From assembly GCF_029945965.1 (NCBI RefSeq), contig NZ_JAQSDO010000015.1, positions 809,952-873,951 on the forward strand: DNA of 64,000 nt. The letters run 5' to 3'. A program made the translations under genes and the position numbers. The notes under the pieces were generated by a model. It saw nothing but the letters and a program-made list of their open reading frames with translations. It had not been told where the DNA came from and did no database searches. Position 1 is the first letter of the stretch, and each line of letters starts with the position of its first letter. Positions 36,973 to 47,825 of the stretch are shown here, one piece after another. This stretch comes from Thermomonas sp. GTDB taxonomy: Bacteria; Pseudomonadota; Gammaproteobacteria; Xanthomonadales; Xanthomonadaceae.

Positions 36973-38245
36973 CGCTAACTACACCGCTATGCGAATGCGG
37001 CCATTCGCCACCCGGATCATTGGCTAGTGGCGATTGCCTCCCAAGCAATTCACGCAACGATTCTGCTAGTTCAAGACCGCACAACTTGTCGAGACGTCCC
37101 TTCACTGGTGGTGCAGTCAGGCGAACCGCCGTGGCTGGCTCCGAAACCAATACTTGCTTGAGTGCACGATCCCAGGCTTCGACCGAGGCCTGGATGCTAT
37201 AGCGCTGTTCGACAAGTTGCTTACCGCCTTCAATCAAGCACTCGCGCAAGCCTGCGTCGTGCCATAGCCGCTCAAGAGATTGCACCGCTGAATCCGTGTC
37301 ACCGATATCGAATAAGAGGGCATTTGATCCATCCTCAAGCGCTTGCTCAAGTCCACTACCAACATATCGGCTGCTGACCACGCAGACACCATGGGCCATG
37401 GCCTCCCAGACCACGATTGGACCGGTTTCCCAAGAGGATGTAAGTATCAATGCATGCGCATCGGGATAGATTCGCGTATCCAGATCATCTGCCGACACAT
37501 ATCCGTGCATGACAACAGAGCCATCGGCAATTTCATTTGCCAGCATGGTCTGTAACTGCGGGCGATCAGGACCATCACCGACAACATCCAGCCGAAATGG
37601 CACGCCACGCGCGCGCAGTCCAGCCACGATACTAACCAAGTCCATGCAGCACTTCTGGGGGGTTTCCAGACGCCCGCAACAGACGATGTTCAACCGGCCA
37701 TCAAAACTTTTGGCAACAGGATGCTTACGTTCCGGCACACCATAAGCCGCATATAGCACCCGATCTTCTGACACCGCACCTAGCGAGGTCGATAGCGCGC
37801 GTGAAAGCTGGTTGGTGCAAACAACACCATCCAGGATGCCCCCGAAATGCTGCATGTCGGAATACAGAAAGCGTTCGATTCCATGCACGCTCAGGATTGC
37901 GCGGGATTTACCCCCCTTGCCGGACGCGCGCAAATTGTCCATCGCAACGAAAAGATCGGGGATATTCACCGAGATCGCGATATCGGGTTTTGCTTCTTGC
38001 AGCACTTTCTCGATGGCCCGCCGCCGACCGACGGGCGTATCGGTGTCGCAATGCGCGATCAACGCATTCGTTGCCGGGTGATCGGCCAGATAGGGTTCCG
38101 GAAGATGATGGCGACGCCCAGACACCAGGCACAGCTTGGCGTCCCAACCACACCTTTCGAGTCCGGGCGTCAGGTATTCGAGCCAGGTGGCAAGCCCACT
38201 AAGCAGATAAGCCGAGGGAGCAACGAACAATACTGAAGGACGCAT
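36908..38245 (-). CDS. Glycosyltransferase family 4 with C-terminal extension
   Basis: 445 residues from ATG 38245. MRPSVLFVAPSAYLLSGLAT start, IVCCGRLETPQKCCMDLVSI nucleotide-binding segment, SSWETGPIVVWEAMAHGVCV donor motif. After the GT domain comes a ~65-residue tail with GRLDKL and DPGGEWPHSHSG, also present in the neighbouring GT at 38319. Sugar specificity unknown. Confidence 0.82.
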   Translation of the reverse strand: MRPSVLFVAPSAYLLSGLATWLEYLTPGLERCGWDAKLCLVSGRRHHLPEPYLADHPATNALIAHCDTDTPVGRRRAIEKVLQEAKPDIAISVNIPDLFVAMDNLRASGKGGKSRAILSVHGIERFLYSDMQHFGGILDGVVCTNQLSRALSTSLGAVSEDRVLYAAYGVPERKHPVAKSFDGRLNIVCCGRLETPQKCCMDLVSIVAGLRARGVPFRLDVVGDGPDRPQLQTMLANEIADGSVVMHGYVSADDLDTRIYPDAHALILTSSWETGPIVVWEAMAHGVCVVSSRYVGSGLEQALEDGSNALLFDIGDTDSAVQSLERLWHDAGLRECLIEGGKQLVEQRYSIQASVEAWDRALKQVLVSEPATAVRLTAPPVKGRLDKLCGLELAESLRELLGRQSPLANDPGGEWPHSHSGVVSDDAFWELARACDGIHAGNPVA

Positions 38246-38318
38246 CGACAGTCTCACTTGTAGTAACTCACTGGGCCAAATTCCCCGACTGCAGCAAGGA
38301 TTGCAATCAACCGGCACC

Positions 38319-39680
38319 TCATGAGCGTGCCTTGACCGCTGGCATGGAGAAGTCAGTACCGACTACATCCATTTGGTTGATTGCCGTTTGTATGGCATCC
38401 AAGGTCGCAGCATCATGATGGCGGTAATAAAGAGGCCACTCTTCCCCACCTGCAGGCACCGACGACCCTAATATCGTCCGGCGTGTACGTCGCACCACAT
38501 CGGATAGTCCAGCAGGAATTCCGATCCGATCAAGGAATCCGGTGACAGGCGATGCAGGCATCACCGGGGGCTTGCTGCCCAGAACCAGTGGCGCGGCTAT
38601 GACTTCTTCCAGCGTGCATTGCCAACGCTCGAGCGAACGCGCCCAAGTGTATTCAGCGGACTTGGCAAGGCACGCACTTGAAAGCTGATGCAATAGCGCC
38701 GTGTCGCCAGCCAACCGCGCGATTGCCAGCGCTGCCGCGCGCATGTCACCCACCGGATACGACAGTCCGTTGAGCTCGTCTTCCACCAGACGCTCGGCAT
38801 GGAAGCCGTCGTAGCGCGAGCTTACCGGAACTACCCCATGCATCATCGCTTCGACCAGCACGATGCCGAAAGCCTCCGAAGCCGACGTGAGCACAAGTAC
38901 GTCGAGGTTCGGAAAGACACTTGCATACAACTCGTCATGGGGTACAGCGCCATGTATTTGTACACGGGGAGCCTGGCCCCCCAAGGCCGCACGTATCTGT
39001 TCGCCGCAAGGACCATCGCCAACAATGTCGAGCGTGTAATCCACGCCGAGCGACTCCAGCTCGCGATGCAGCCCGATCAGATCAGTGGCGCGTTTGTCCA
39101 GGGGTGTAAGTCGCCCCACATAGCCAATTCGAAGGGGCATACCGGGCAAGCGAGGCTGCTGCGCAATCCGAACCGGATCTGCGCCGTTGGGGATATTGAT
39201 GACACGGTCAGGCAAAAATCCCGCCCATTGCACCAGCACCTTGCGCGTTAGCCGGCCCGGACAAACCACGCGATCAATCCAGTCGCGATAGTCATTCAGA
39301 TCCGCCAGCATCGTGGGGAGATTCCCCTGTGCATGTGCGACCAATCGCACATTTATACTCTGCTGCTTGCACCGGATCGTTGCTTCGTTGGCATCGACTA
39401 TTCCCAGTGGTACCACGATGTCAGGGCGCACACTGCGGATACAGCGCATCAACGCGCGTACCCGACCGTCACGGTTCAGTCCGCGTCCGTCCACATCGAC
39501 CGTCGTCAAATCGGGATGTGCCTGCCTGTAACTTTCGGGGTCGTTGTAGCGGAGTCCCTTTGCCAAGCCAACAGTGACTTCAAACCCACTTTTTGAGAGG
39601 TGCGCATTCGTCCTGTCCAGCCAAGTTTCAACCCCACCGATCCGGGAGGACGTCTGCATGAAAAACAGGATGCGCTTCAC
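38319..39680 (-). CDS. Glycosyltransferase family 4 with C-terminal extension (paralogue)
   Basis: 453 residues, GTG start overlapping the preceding stop (GTGA). MQTSSRIGGVETWLDRT start, IGYVGRLTPLDKRATDLIGL, donor motif SASEAFGIVLVEAMMHGVVPV. The tail has GFLDRIG and PAGGEEWPLYYRHHD, the counterpart of the tail in the gene at 36908. Probably arose with it by duplication. Confidence 0.83.
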   Translation of the reverse strand: MKRILFFMQTSSRIGGVETWLDRTNAHLSKSGFEVTVGLAKGLRYNDPESYRQAHPDLTTVDVDGRGLNRDGRVRALMRCIRSVRPDIVVPLGIVDANEATIRCKQQSINVRLVAHAQGNLPTMLADLNDYRDWIDRVVCPGRLTRKVLVQWAGFLPDRVINIPNGADPVRIAQQPRLPGMPLRIGYVGRLTPLDKRATDLIGLHRELESLGVDYTLDIVGDGPCGEQIRAALGGQAPRVQIHGAVPHDELYASVFPNLDVLVLTSASEAFGIVLVEAMMHGVVPVSSRYDGFHAERLVEDELNGLSYPVGDMRAAALAIARLAGDTALLHQLSSACLAKSAEYTWARSLERWQCTLEEVIAAPLVLGSKPPVMPASPVTGFLDRIGIPAGLSDVVRRTRRTILGSSVPAGGEEWPLYYRHHDAATLDAIQTAINQMDVVGTDFSMPAVKARS

Positions 39681-40889
39681 GAGCCAGCACCGCTTAGAAA
39701 TGTCCGGACCTGCGCATGGAAGCTTCCGCGACTGAGCACTGTATTGGCAACCTTGGCCGATGCGCTGGCTGCCCCAGCGTAAAGCTTCGCGTCAATAGCC
39801 AAACCTTCAATCACGGAAGCCAATCTTTCCGGAACTAGACTATTGCAGACCACGCCAACCGGATGTTCATGTGAAAACAAGGAGACTGAGGCGTATTCAG
39901 GCGCATGCACGAGAATAGGCCGACCGGTTGAAACATAGGCGCTTAGCTTGGTCGGAAATGACAATTCCGAAAGCTCGCGTTGTGCCGGTTCGAACGGCTG
40001 CGGAAGGTACAGCAAATCGCACCCGGACAGGCGTGCGTGCACTTCTTCGTCATCGCGCCAACCGAGGAATTCCACTTGAGCGGGTGACTGGGCCGAAAAG
40101 GTCACCTGGCCACTCATGACGATCAATCTCACGCGCTTGCCACCGACCTTCCAGCCAAGTTTGCCTAGTGCTGCCTGAAAAGCTGTCCACGCCGAGGGGC
40201 AATACATTCCACCCGAGAACCCGATCACGAATTCCTCGTCACTGGTTGGCAGCCCGCGAGCCACGACCGAATCCGACACGCCATGCCGAACGATCTGGCA
40301 TCGGGCACCGTACCGCTGGGTGTAACTTGCTGCCATGGACTCGCCTATCACGGCGGTGTGTTCCGCGGTCGCCAACAACCGTCCGAACCGGCGCTCGATA
40401 CGCCATCGGCTGAACGCATCGAGTCCACGTTGCTGAGACAAATGGCCAACGTCGTCCCACACATGGGCCAGGAGCGGTACCCGCAATGTTTTCATCAGTT
40501 GCGCGCAGACATCCATGACCGACGGCATGTTCAGCACTGCCCAGACACGATCGATCTGATTGGCCTGTGCGTAGTCACGGATTTCGTTCACCAACGCTGC
40601 AATGGCGGGGTCGTAATCGCGGAAGCGCTTGGCAGCGGCAAGCATGCCGCCCATACGACCCGAAATCATGCGTTTGGCGTGTTCATGCGGACGTTCGAAC
40701 ACGCGCGTGCCCACGACTGGGTCCGCTTGTTCGGCCTCCTTCGAGTCCAGCATAGCCGCCACCACGAATTGTTCGCGGTCCACACAAGCAAGCATTTCAC
40801 GGAGCAGGATCTGGCCCACGTTCCGGTTGCCGGGGATCGAACCCACCAGCAATAGAGTTTTTTCGGCAGTTGCACCAACGGCAGTAGAG

Positions 40890-40909
<20 letters not shown>
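39677..40909 (-). CDS. Glycosyltransferase (GT-B, family 4-like)
   Basis: 410 residues. [20 protein letters not shown] start; [30 protein letters not shown] and [20 protein letters not shown] are GT4-type blocks, with [20 protein letters not shown] as the donor-site loop. It lacks the usual ExxxxxxxE, so the family assignment is less firm. Confidence 0.75.
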
Positions 40910-41954
<1,045 letters not shown>

Positions 41955-41999
41955 GGGAATGCGATTTCCTGTAATGCTGATAGATTCCGAGAAACCAAT

Positions 42000-43175
42000 T
42001 TAATTGAGTGTTGAAAAATTCACTTTGGATCTCGCCCCCACCCCAGTAAGACTTGCGATTTTCAGAGCACGCCAGCGTTCGAAAGGATTCAGAGCTAAGA
42101 CAACGAGCAATACTGAAACCAGAATAGAAGCGACGACGGCAAACCAACCCACCATATTTGCCATCAATATTCCCTGCGCAACCAAGGCCCCAGCGAGCCC
42201 GACAATAACGTAATGAACAAGATATATCGGATAAGAAAGTTCGCCGAGAAACCTGTCAATAGTGGAATTTTTGGTGAGGATAAACAATCCTGCGATCAAT
42301 GGAACCCAAACTACAAACGAACCGAGAATTAGGACTTCGGAACCAAATGGTAGATAAATACTCACGTATGGCTTTAATACCCGAACTAGCGCCGCATTGA
42401 TGCTAAATGCCACCAAAAGAACAGAAACCAGTGCAACATAGGATTGCCAGGATGATTGCCATGAACCAATTCTTCGGGCTTTCAGCATGAAATAAAGACG
42501 CGCAGCCAACATTCCGTAGGCAAAATGGGCGAGCTCGAATGGAAAGAAGCGATAAGTCCAGGGATCATGTGCTGCGCCAAGATACCCATACACCAAGAAC
42601 CGCGCGACCTGAGATGTGACAATGAGGCCACACAGCATCTTTGTCGAAAACTTCCTGGCTAGTAGGGGTACAACAAGGTAGTAGCTCAACTCAACGCCAA
42701 TACTCCATGCTTGGGGGATCAGCAAGTAGTGCCATAAAGGGCTGGCGCTATTCCAAAAATTCGCAGTGAACTGAAGTGACTTGCCCGAATCTTGCGTCAA
42801 GAACATCACCCAATCCTGGAAGAATAGAGTGATGTTTGTTGTCGCTGTTATAAGTACACCGGTTACTCCGTTTTCTCTCCATGCCGAATACGGAGTGAAT
42901 GCAAGCCAATCACCCAAAACGAGTCCTGACAGAACAGAGATCACAACCACTAGCGCCAATGCAACGAAATATGGAACAAATATTCTTAGCAGCCGGCTTG
43001 TATAGAAACTTTTCAGCGATGCATATTTCGTTGAGAGCACAAACTGCATGTAGAAGCCGGAAATCATGAAGAACATCTGGACTGCTTGTCGGCCATCCAG
43101 CACAGGCCAAGGAAGTACTGGGCTGGCATGAGCCATAACGACGCACATCGCCAGGTAGAATCTGAGAAAGCCCAT
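42000..43175 (-). CDS. Acyltransferase-3 family membrane protein
   Basis: 391 residues with about ten membrane helices. MGFLRFYLAMCVVMAHA and QAVQMFFMISGFYMQFVLS correspond to the conserved His and SGF blocks; AWSIGVELSYYLVVPLLA is the second family motif. There is no SGNH domain. It probably O-acetylates a glycan. Markedly AT-rich against its neighbours, suggesting transfer. Confidence 0.85.
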   Translation of the reverse strand: MGFLRFYLAMCVVMAHASPVLPWPVLDGRQAVQMFFMISGFYMQFVLSTKYASLKSFYTSRLLRIFVPYFVALALVVVISVLSGLVLGDWLAFTPYSAWRENGVTGVLITATTNITLFFQDWVMFLTQDSGKSLQFTANFWNSASPLWHYLLIPQAWSIGVELSYYLVVPLLARKFSTKMLCGLIVTSQVARFLVYGYLGAAHDPWTYRFFPFELAHFAYGMLAARLYFMLKARRIGSWQSSWQSYVALVSVLLVAFSINAALVRVLKPYVSIYLPFGSEVLILGSFVVWVPLIAGLFILTKNSTIDRFLGELSYPIYLVHYVIVGLAGALVAQGILMANMVGWFAVVASILVSVLLVVLALNPFERWRALKIASLTGVGARSKVNFSTLN

Positions 43176-43195
43176 CTAGTCAGCCGACCAAGTCA

Positions 43196-44137
43196 TCAGT
43201 CCAACGAAGAGTCGGGCTCAACAATGAGCGTAGCGACAAAATGATCGCGCAGGCTCATTGTCCATGGCACTGACTGCATGTGCCGCAGATGCCGAAGCCC
43301 TGGGAGCGATTGCAATACGCGATGCGGAATGCGCCAAACCCCACCCCGTCGCCGCATCCCCCAATACAAGGCACGAATTGCGTCGCTCGAACGCGCGGCA
43401 AGATTGGCGTGCCGGTGCGGAATGGAATGGACTTCCCGCACTTTCAGGCATTGGCGCCGGGCAACGTCCTGCAGGAACGGCTTCGAGATGACGGACAGAT
43501 GCTGCGGTGTCTGCAGGTACCAGTGTCCACTGCCCAACCATCGCCATGTCCACGAATCAAGATCGCCCGAACTGACCATCAGGGTTCCACCCGGCTTTAC
43601 AAGCCTTGCCGCAGCGGCCAGGGCTGCACCCGGATCAGGAAGATGCTCGAGGACATCGAACATAGTGACGGCGTCAAACTTGCCGGCCCACGCATCATCG
43701 ATCGTCTCGATGCGTTCGCCGATCACGGTAACCGCGTGCTGCTCCTGCGCGATCCTTACCGGTTCGCGGGCACTTTCTACGCCGTGTCGCAGCCACGCAT
43801 CGGGTAAGCCCGCCAGGAACGCCCCGGTATGACATCCGATATCCAGGACTAATACGCCAGCCCGATCGACTAAACGTGCGCGTAGCGAGGCACGCGCCAG
43901 TGACCAAGCTGCGTTGTCCTCGTATTCGTAGGCCATTTCCTCATCGGAAGTCTCGCGATACATCGCAATGAGGGCCTCTTTGCTCGGAATCGGATGACGC
44001 TGACCCAGTGCACATGCAGGACAACGAAACAGCCGTCCTGATGCATATTTCACAGGGCCTGCAGCGGATTCCGCACACGGGCCCAGGTCAACCAACCCGG
44101 CACTGGCGCAGGCTCGACAAAGCAGAACTTCAGGCAT
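43196..44137 (-). CDS. Class I SAM methyltransferase with N-terminal zinc-ribbon
   Basis: 313 residues. Two Cys pairs near the start (CRAC and FRCPACALG) suggest a zinc ribbon. VLVLDIGCHTGAFLAG is the SAM loop and MFDVLEHLPDPGAALAAAAR the post-motif. Similar proteins methylate sugars or polysaccharide ends. Overlaps the wzt stop by 8 bp, so translation is coupled to the ABC exporter, hinting at chain-end methylation that Wzt could read. Confidence 0.75.
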   Translation of the reverse strand: MPEVLLCRACASAGLVDLGPCAESAAGPVKYASGRLFRCPACALGQRHPIPSKEALIAMYRETSDEEMAYEYEDNAAWSLARASLRARLVDRAGVLVLDIGCHTGAFLAGLPDAWLRHGVESAREPVRIAQEQHAVTVIGERIETIDDAWAGKFDAVTMFDVLEHLPDPGAALAAAARLVKPGGTLMVSSGDLDSWTWRWLGSGHWYLQTPQHLSVISKPFLQDVARRQCLKVREVHSIPHRHANLAARSSDAIRALYWGMRRRGGVWRIPHRVLQSLPGLRHLRHMQSVPWTMSLRDHFVATLIVEPDSSLD

Positions 44138-45428
44138 CTACGTGGCCCTTGGTTGATGCTTCACCCGGTTGTGGGGCTGACCAACGGTGGGGAGTCGCGA
44201 CCAGATATCGATTCGACGCCGGCGGGAGCCCAGAAGCAAATACATCGCGTGGAGCTACGTGCAGCCGACAAACCGCATCATTTCTCCAGACGTATTCAAT
44301 ACCGGGGATTGCCAATCCCAAGCCCAACACATATTCACCCGCGGCCAGAGGAAACTGGTCGAACTCGCAGTCCACCGTATATTGACCCGGAACTACCGAA
44401 AACGGCTGTTGCTGGTCAGGCGTGGTCGAGGTCAACATGAGTGGAACACCATCGGCGGTATTGACCTGCAATACCGCCGAAAAACTGCGGAACTGGCGTT
44501 TCACGGTAAAACTCATTCGGAAGCGCAAAGGTGAGAACGTCGCTGCCTCGTCAAGCGGTCGGCCATCCATATCTGACAGCTGCAGACTGGTTACATGGGC
44601 ATCAGATTTGGAATCTTCGACCGGTTCATGGGTGTAGAGGCAACCTGGTGCTCGTGGTGCATCAAGCTCAAGCGGTTGACTGGACGATTCAAGATAGTCA
44701 CCGATCACACTTCCCGTTTCGCCCAAGCGCGCGACCCGACCATCCTTCATCCAGATCGCCTTGCTGCAAAGCTTCTGCACCGCCGCCATGTTGTGACTGA
44801 CGAAAATGACGGTGCGGCCTTCACTGGCGACATCGTTCATCTTGCCGAGGCAGCGTTTCTGGAAATCGATATCGCCCACGGCCAGGACTTCATCGATGAT
44901 CAGCACATCGGGCTCAAGGTGTGCGGCCACGGCGAATGCCAGGCGCACGTACATGCCGGAGGAGTACCGCTTCACCGGCGTGTCGATGAATTTCTCCACG
45001 CCGGAGAACGCGACGATCTCGTCGAACTTGCGTTCAACTTCGGCCTTGCGCATGCCCAGGATGGCACCGTTGAGAAACACGTTCTCGCGTCCGGTCAGTT
45101 CTGGATGGAAGCCCGTGCCTACTTCCAGCAGGCTCGACAGGCGTCCCCTGACCGAGGCGCGGCCCAGCGTGGGCGGGGTGATGCGGGACAGGACTTTAAG
45201 CAGGGTGGATTTACCGGCGCCATTGCCGCCGATGATGCCGACGGCTTCGCCTTCAGCGATCTCGAAGTCGACATCGCGCAATGCCCAGAACTCTTCAGTC
45301 GGCGCTGAATTACGGCGCAGGCCACGGCCGCGCAACAGATCGCCAACCCGGCTCGACAGGGTGTTCTCGAATGTTTGGCCTAGCAGGAATCGCTTGCCCA
45401 GTCCTTCTACCTTGACTGCAATCGCCAT
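44130..45428 (-). CDS. wzt: Wzt: polysaccharide ABC exporter ATPase with carbohydrate-binding C-domain
   Basis: 432 residues. ATPase: Walker A GGNGAGKST, signature YSSGMYVRLAFA, Walker B LIIDEVLAVGD. Residues from ~265 form a beta-sandwich of the Wzt C-terminal type (FSAVLQVNTADGVPLMLTST), which in known systems binds the modified non-reducing end before export. The ATG overlaps the stop of a truncated wzm copy (TGATG), preserving the junction found at the intact wzm. Confidence 0.92.
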   Translation of the reverse strand: MAIAVKVEGLGKRFLLGQTFENTLSSRVGDLLRGRGLRRNSAPTEEFWALRDVDFEIAEGEAVGIIGGNGAGKSTLLKVLSRITPPTLGRASVRGRLSSLLEVGTGFHPELTGRENVFLNGAILGMRKAEVERKFDEIVAFSGVEKFIDTPVKRYSSGMYVRLAFAVAAHLEPDVLIIDEVLAVGDIDFQKRCLGKMNDVASEGRTVIFVSHNMAAVQKLCSKAIWMKDGRVARLGETGSVIGDYLESSSQPLELDAPRAPGCLYTHEPVEDSKSDAHVTSLQLSDMDGRPLDEAATFSPLRFRMSFTVKRQFRSFSAVLQVNTADGVPLMLTSTTPDQQQPFSVVPGQYTVDCEFDQFPLAAGEYVLGLGLAIPGIEYVWRNDAVCRLHVAPRDVFASGLPPASNRYLVATPHRWSAPQPGEASTKGHVDA

Positions 45429-45514
45429 CAGATCATGTCCGCAAAGGTGCGTTCGGTGCGACGGAAGTACCACAGGCCGCTCACCAGCATGACCACCACC
45501 ACCGCGCACGAGAG
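45403..45514. repeat. 112-bp perfect direct repeat, copy 1 (wzm/wzt junction)
   Basis: Identical base for base to 46937-47048; it covers the 5' end of wzt and the last codons of wzm. Lower-identity similarity extends beyond on both sides (about 45325-45612). The two copies bracket an acyltransferase gene. Confidence 0.92.
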
Positions 45515-45622
45515 TGCGAGTGGGCCTGCGGCAGTTGGCGCCTTGCCGAGTAGCGCCCAGCGGAATCCCTCCACTACGCCACTGATCGGTTTAAGGCTGT
45601 AGAGCCAGCTGTGCGCATTCAT
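45428..45622 (-). pseudogene. Truncated 3' copy of wzm
   Basis: Encodes only the last ~60 residues of the permease (PISGVVEGFRWALLGKAP ... RRTERTFADMI). Upstream the sequence switches to unrelated AT-rich DNA. The intact permease gene is at 46962-47825. Confidence 0.88.
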
Positions 45623-45713
45623 GGTGACGGCATTTATGGAGGGAATACTCAAACCACTCTTCCCATTCGCTGAGCTGGACGCGCCTTGGAAAACCGGATT
45701 CGCAAGGCAAGTG

Positions 45714-46817
45714 TTAAACATGATATGCACTAACACTTCTTCCCGAATAGAGCCTTCTGATGAATCGCATTGCCGGTTTTTCGAGACAGACAAAGGACCC
45801 AGCCGAGACCAACAAAAGAACCGTCACAAACAGGACAAGCCGAGCAATCGGTATATCCGAAAGCGCCGCACCCATCCACCGCTCATATAGCCAGTGGACA
45901 GGCACTTGAAATATGTAAAGTGCGAAACTTATCTCGCCCAAAAAAACGAAGCTTGGCTTTTCCAATGGATAGCGCCAAGCCTTGGGCAACTTTGCCACGG
46001 AAAAAATCATTACCGCAAATAATGGAGCGAGCAAACTCGTTTCAACCACGAGCGGAAATGGAAACAACTGCGAAATCCAATTTGACTTCCAGCTTCCCAG
46101 CACAACCAATGCCGCTGATATGAGCGCTGCTGCAGCCAATCGACTTGGAGAATTTTCGTATTCAAGAGTGCCGAGAAAATAAACACCACAAGAAATCCCG
46201 CAAATGAAGCTACACAGATGCATGGGGGGGAAATAGGACACAAGATCGTGTGCTGTTATCAGTGGGAGTTCAGAAGCAATAATTACTGTGCTGACGACTT
46301 GAGTTGCAAGCCAAGCAACTCCAGTCAACATGAAAATATTCTTCATCGATACTCGTGCTGCAAATATGGCCGCAATTATCAAGGGAAACGAAATATATAA
46401 AAATAACTCTACTGATAAAGACCATCCTGGAGGATTCAGTATCATTACCTGCCCGGGAACCCAAGCTTGTGCGAGAGCGAGATTCAACCCCACCGCAGAA
46501 AAATCAATTGGGCGGCCATATAACCAGCGAGAAAACAACTCAAGCAAGAGCGCGGCATAGAATGCCGGGCAGACTCTCGATAATCTATTTATAAGGAAAG
46601 GGCCCGGCTTGAACATGTGGCCTTTCATATATGCAATTGTAAGGACGAATCCAGATAGCACGAAGAAAAATGTGACCATTAACGGACCCATTCCACTTGC
46701 AACGGGAATCCCGGCGGATGGTCCAAAGTGGTACACAACCACGAGAAAGGCCGCTATGAACCGTAAAGTTGTTAGCGCATCGACCCGAGCACGTCCTTCT
46801 TTCAGAATTGTTCCCAC
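45714..46817 (-). CDS. Acyltransferase-3 family protein inserted in the wzm-wzt operon
   Basis: 367 residues, about ten membrane helices. LTTLRFIAAFLVVVYHFG and MVTFFFVLSGFVLTIAYM are the conserved blocks; PPGWSLSVELFLYISFPLII is the second motif; no SGNH domain. The start is uncertain: GTG at 46817 is the most sensible, since upstream codons lie in the wzt relic in another frame. AT-rich, and bracketed by 112-bp direct repeats, so it arrived as a cassette. Likely acylates the exported glycan. Confidence 0.82.
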   Translation of the reverse strand: MGTILKEGRARVDALTTLRFIAAFLVVVYHFGPSAGIPVASGMGPLMVTFFFVLSGFVLTIAYMKGHMFKPGPFLINRLSRVCPAFYAALLLELFSRWLYGRPIDFSAVGLNLALAQAWVPGQVMILNPPGWSLSVELFLYISFPLIIAAIFAARVSMKNIFMLTGVAWLATQVVSTVIIASELPLITAHDLVSYFPPMHLCSFICGISCGVYFLGTLEYENSPSRLAAAALISAALVVLGSWKSNWISQLFPFPLVVETSLLAPLFAVMIFSVAKLPKAWRYPLEKPSFVFLGEISFALYIFQVPVHWLYERWMGAALSDIPIARLVLFVTVLLLVSAGSFVCLEKPAMRFIRRLYSGRSVSAYHV

Positions 46818-46830
46818 GCTCGCATCAGAA

Positions 46831-46962
46831 TTACGCAACGGCTTTAATCTCGAATTGGATATCGCGCAACAGGTCACTAACCCGACTCGAACGTGTGCTT
46901 TCAAAGGTTTGCCCAAGCAGGAAGCGCTTGCCCAGCCCTTCTACCTTGACTGCAATCGCCAT
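46831..46962 (-). pseudogene. Truncated 5' copy of wzt
   Basis: Starts exactly like wzt (MAIAVKVEGLGKRFLLGQTF) with the same TGATG overlap to wzm, but leaves the wzt sequence after about 33 residues (SDLLRDIQFEIKAVA) and stops. Lacks Walker A, so non-functional. Confidence 0.88.
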
Positions 46963-47048
46963 CAGATCATGTCCGCAAAGGTGCGTTCGGTGCGACGGAA
47001 GTACCACAGGCCGCTCACCAGCATGACCACCACCACCGCGCACGAGAG
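46937..47048. repeat. 112-bp perfect direct repeat, copy 2
   Basis: Partner of 45403-45514 at an offset of 1534 bp. Covers the end of the intact wzm and the beginning of the truncated wzt. Confidence 0.92.
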
Positions 47049-47825
47049 CGCGAGTGGTCCCATTGCGGGAGGAGCCTTGCCTAGCAGTGCCCAGCGGAAT
47101 CCCTCCACCACGCCGCTGATTGGATTGAGGCTGTAAATCCAGATCCACTTCGCAGGAATGATCGTTGTCGAGTACGCGATGGGCGATGCGTACATCCATA
47201 TCTGGGTCAGGAACGGCACCAGCAGGCCGATGTCACGATATTTGACGTTCAACGCCGTGAGCCACAGCCCAATACCTAAGGCTGTGGCCAGTGCCAGCAG
47301 CACGAACAACGGCAACCACAACAGGCCGACGCTCGGCGGAACCCGGTAGATCAGCAGCATCACGACGAGAACGCCGAACGCGACCCCGAAATCCACGATA
47401 CCCGAGACGGTCTTGCTGATCGGAAGGATCAGGCGCGGGAAGTAGACCTTGGTCACCATGTTCGCCGAACCGACGATGCTGCCACTCGCACCAGCCAGGG
47501 CACGCGCAAAGAATGTCCAAGGGACCAGTGCGCACATGGTAAACAGCGCGTACGGATAGCCTTCGGAAGGTAGCTTGGCGAAATTGCCGAACACCACGGT
47601 AAAGATCACCATGGTGACCAACGGCTGGATCACAGCCCAACCGATGCCGACTGTGCTCTGCTTGTAACGAATACTGACGTCCCGCTGGATCAGCAGTACC
47701 AGCAGGTCGCGGTAGGCCCAGATCTCCCGCAGATCCTCGCGCAGGGAATTTCCGGAGGCGCTGATTTCGGTCAAGTGCGCATGACTGAAATGCGCGTCGT
47801 GAATCTGGTCATCCAGCTTGCTCAT
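46962..47825 (-). CDS. wzm: Wzm: polysaccharide ABC exporter permease
   Basis: 287 residues, ABC-2 type permease with six membrane helices. LLVLLIQRDVSIRYKQSTVG, GIGWAVIQPLVTMVIFTVVF and NPISGVVEGFRWALLG are typical of O-antigen/teichoic acid exporters. It moves undecaprenyl-linked polysaccharide to the periplasm together with Wzt. The start ATG 47825 overlaps the galE stop (ATGA). Confidence 0.93.
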   Translation of the reverse strand: MSKLDDQIHDAHFSHAHLTEISASGNSLREDLREIWAYRDLLVLLIQRDVSIRYKQSTVGIGWAVIQPLVTMVIFTVVFGNFAKLPSEGYPYALFTMCALVPWTFFARALAGASGSIVGSANMVTKVYFPRLILPISKTVSGIVDFGVAFGVLVVMLLIYRVPPSVGLLWLPLFVLLALATALGIGLWLTALNVKYRDIGLLVPFLTQIWMYASPIAYSTTIIPAKWIWIYSLNPISGVVEGFRWALLGKAPPAMGPLALSCAVVVVMLVSGLWYFRRTERTFADMI

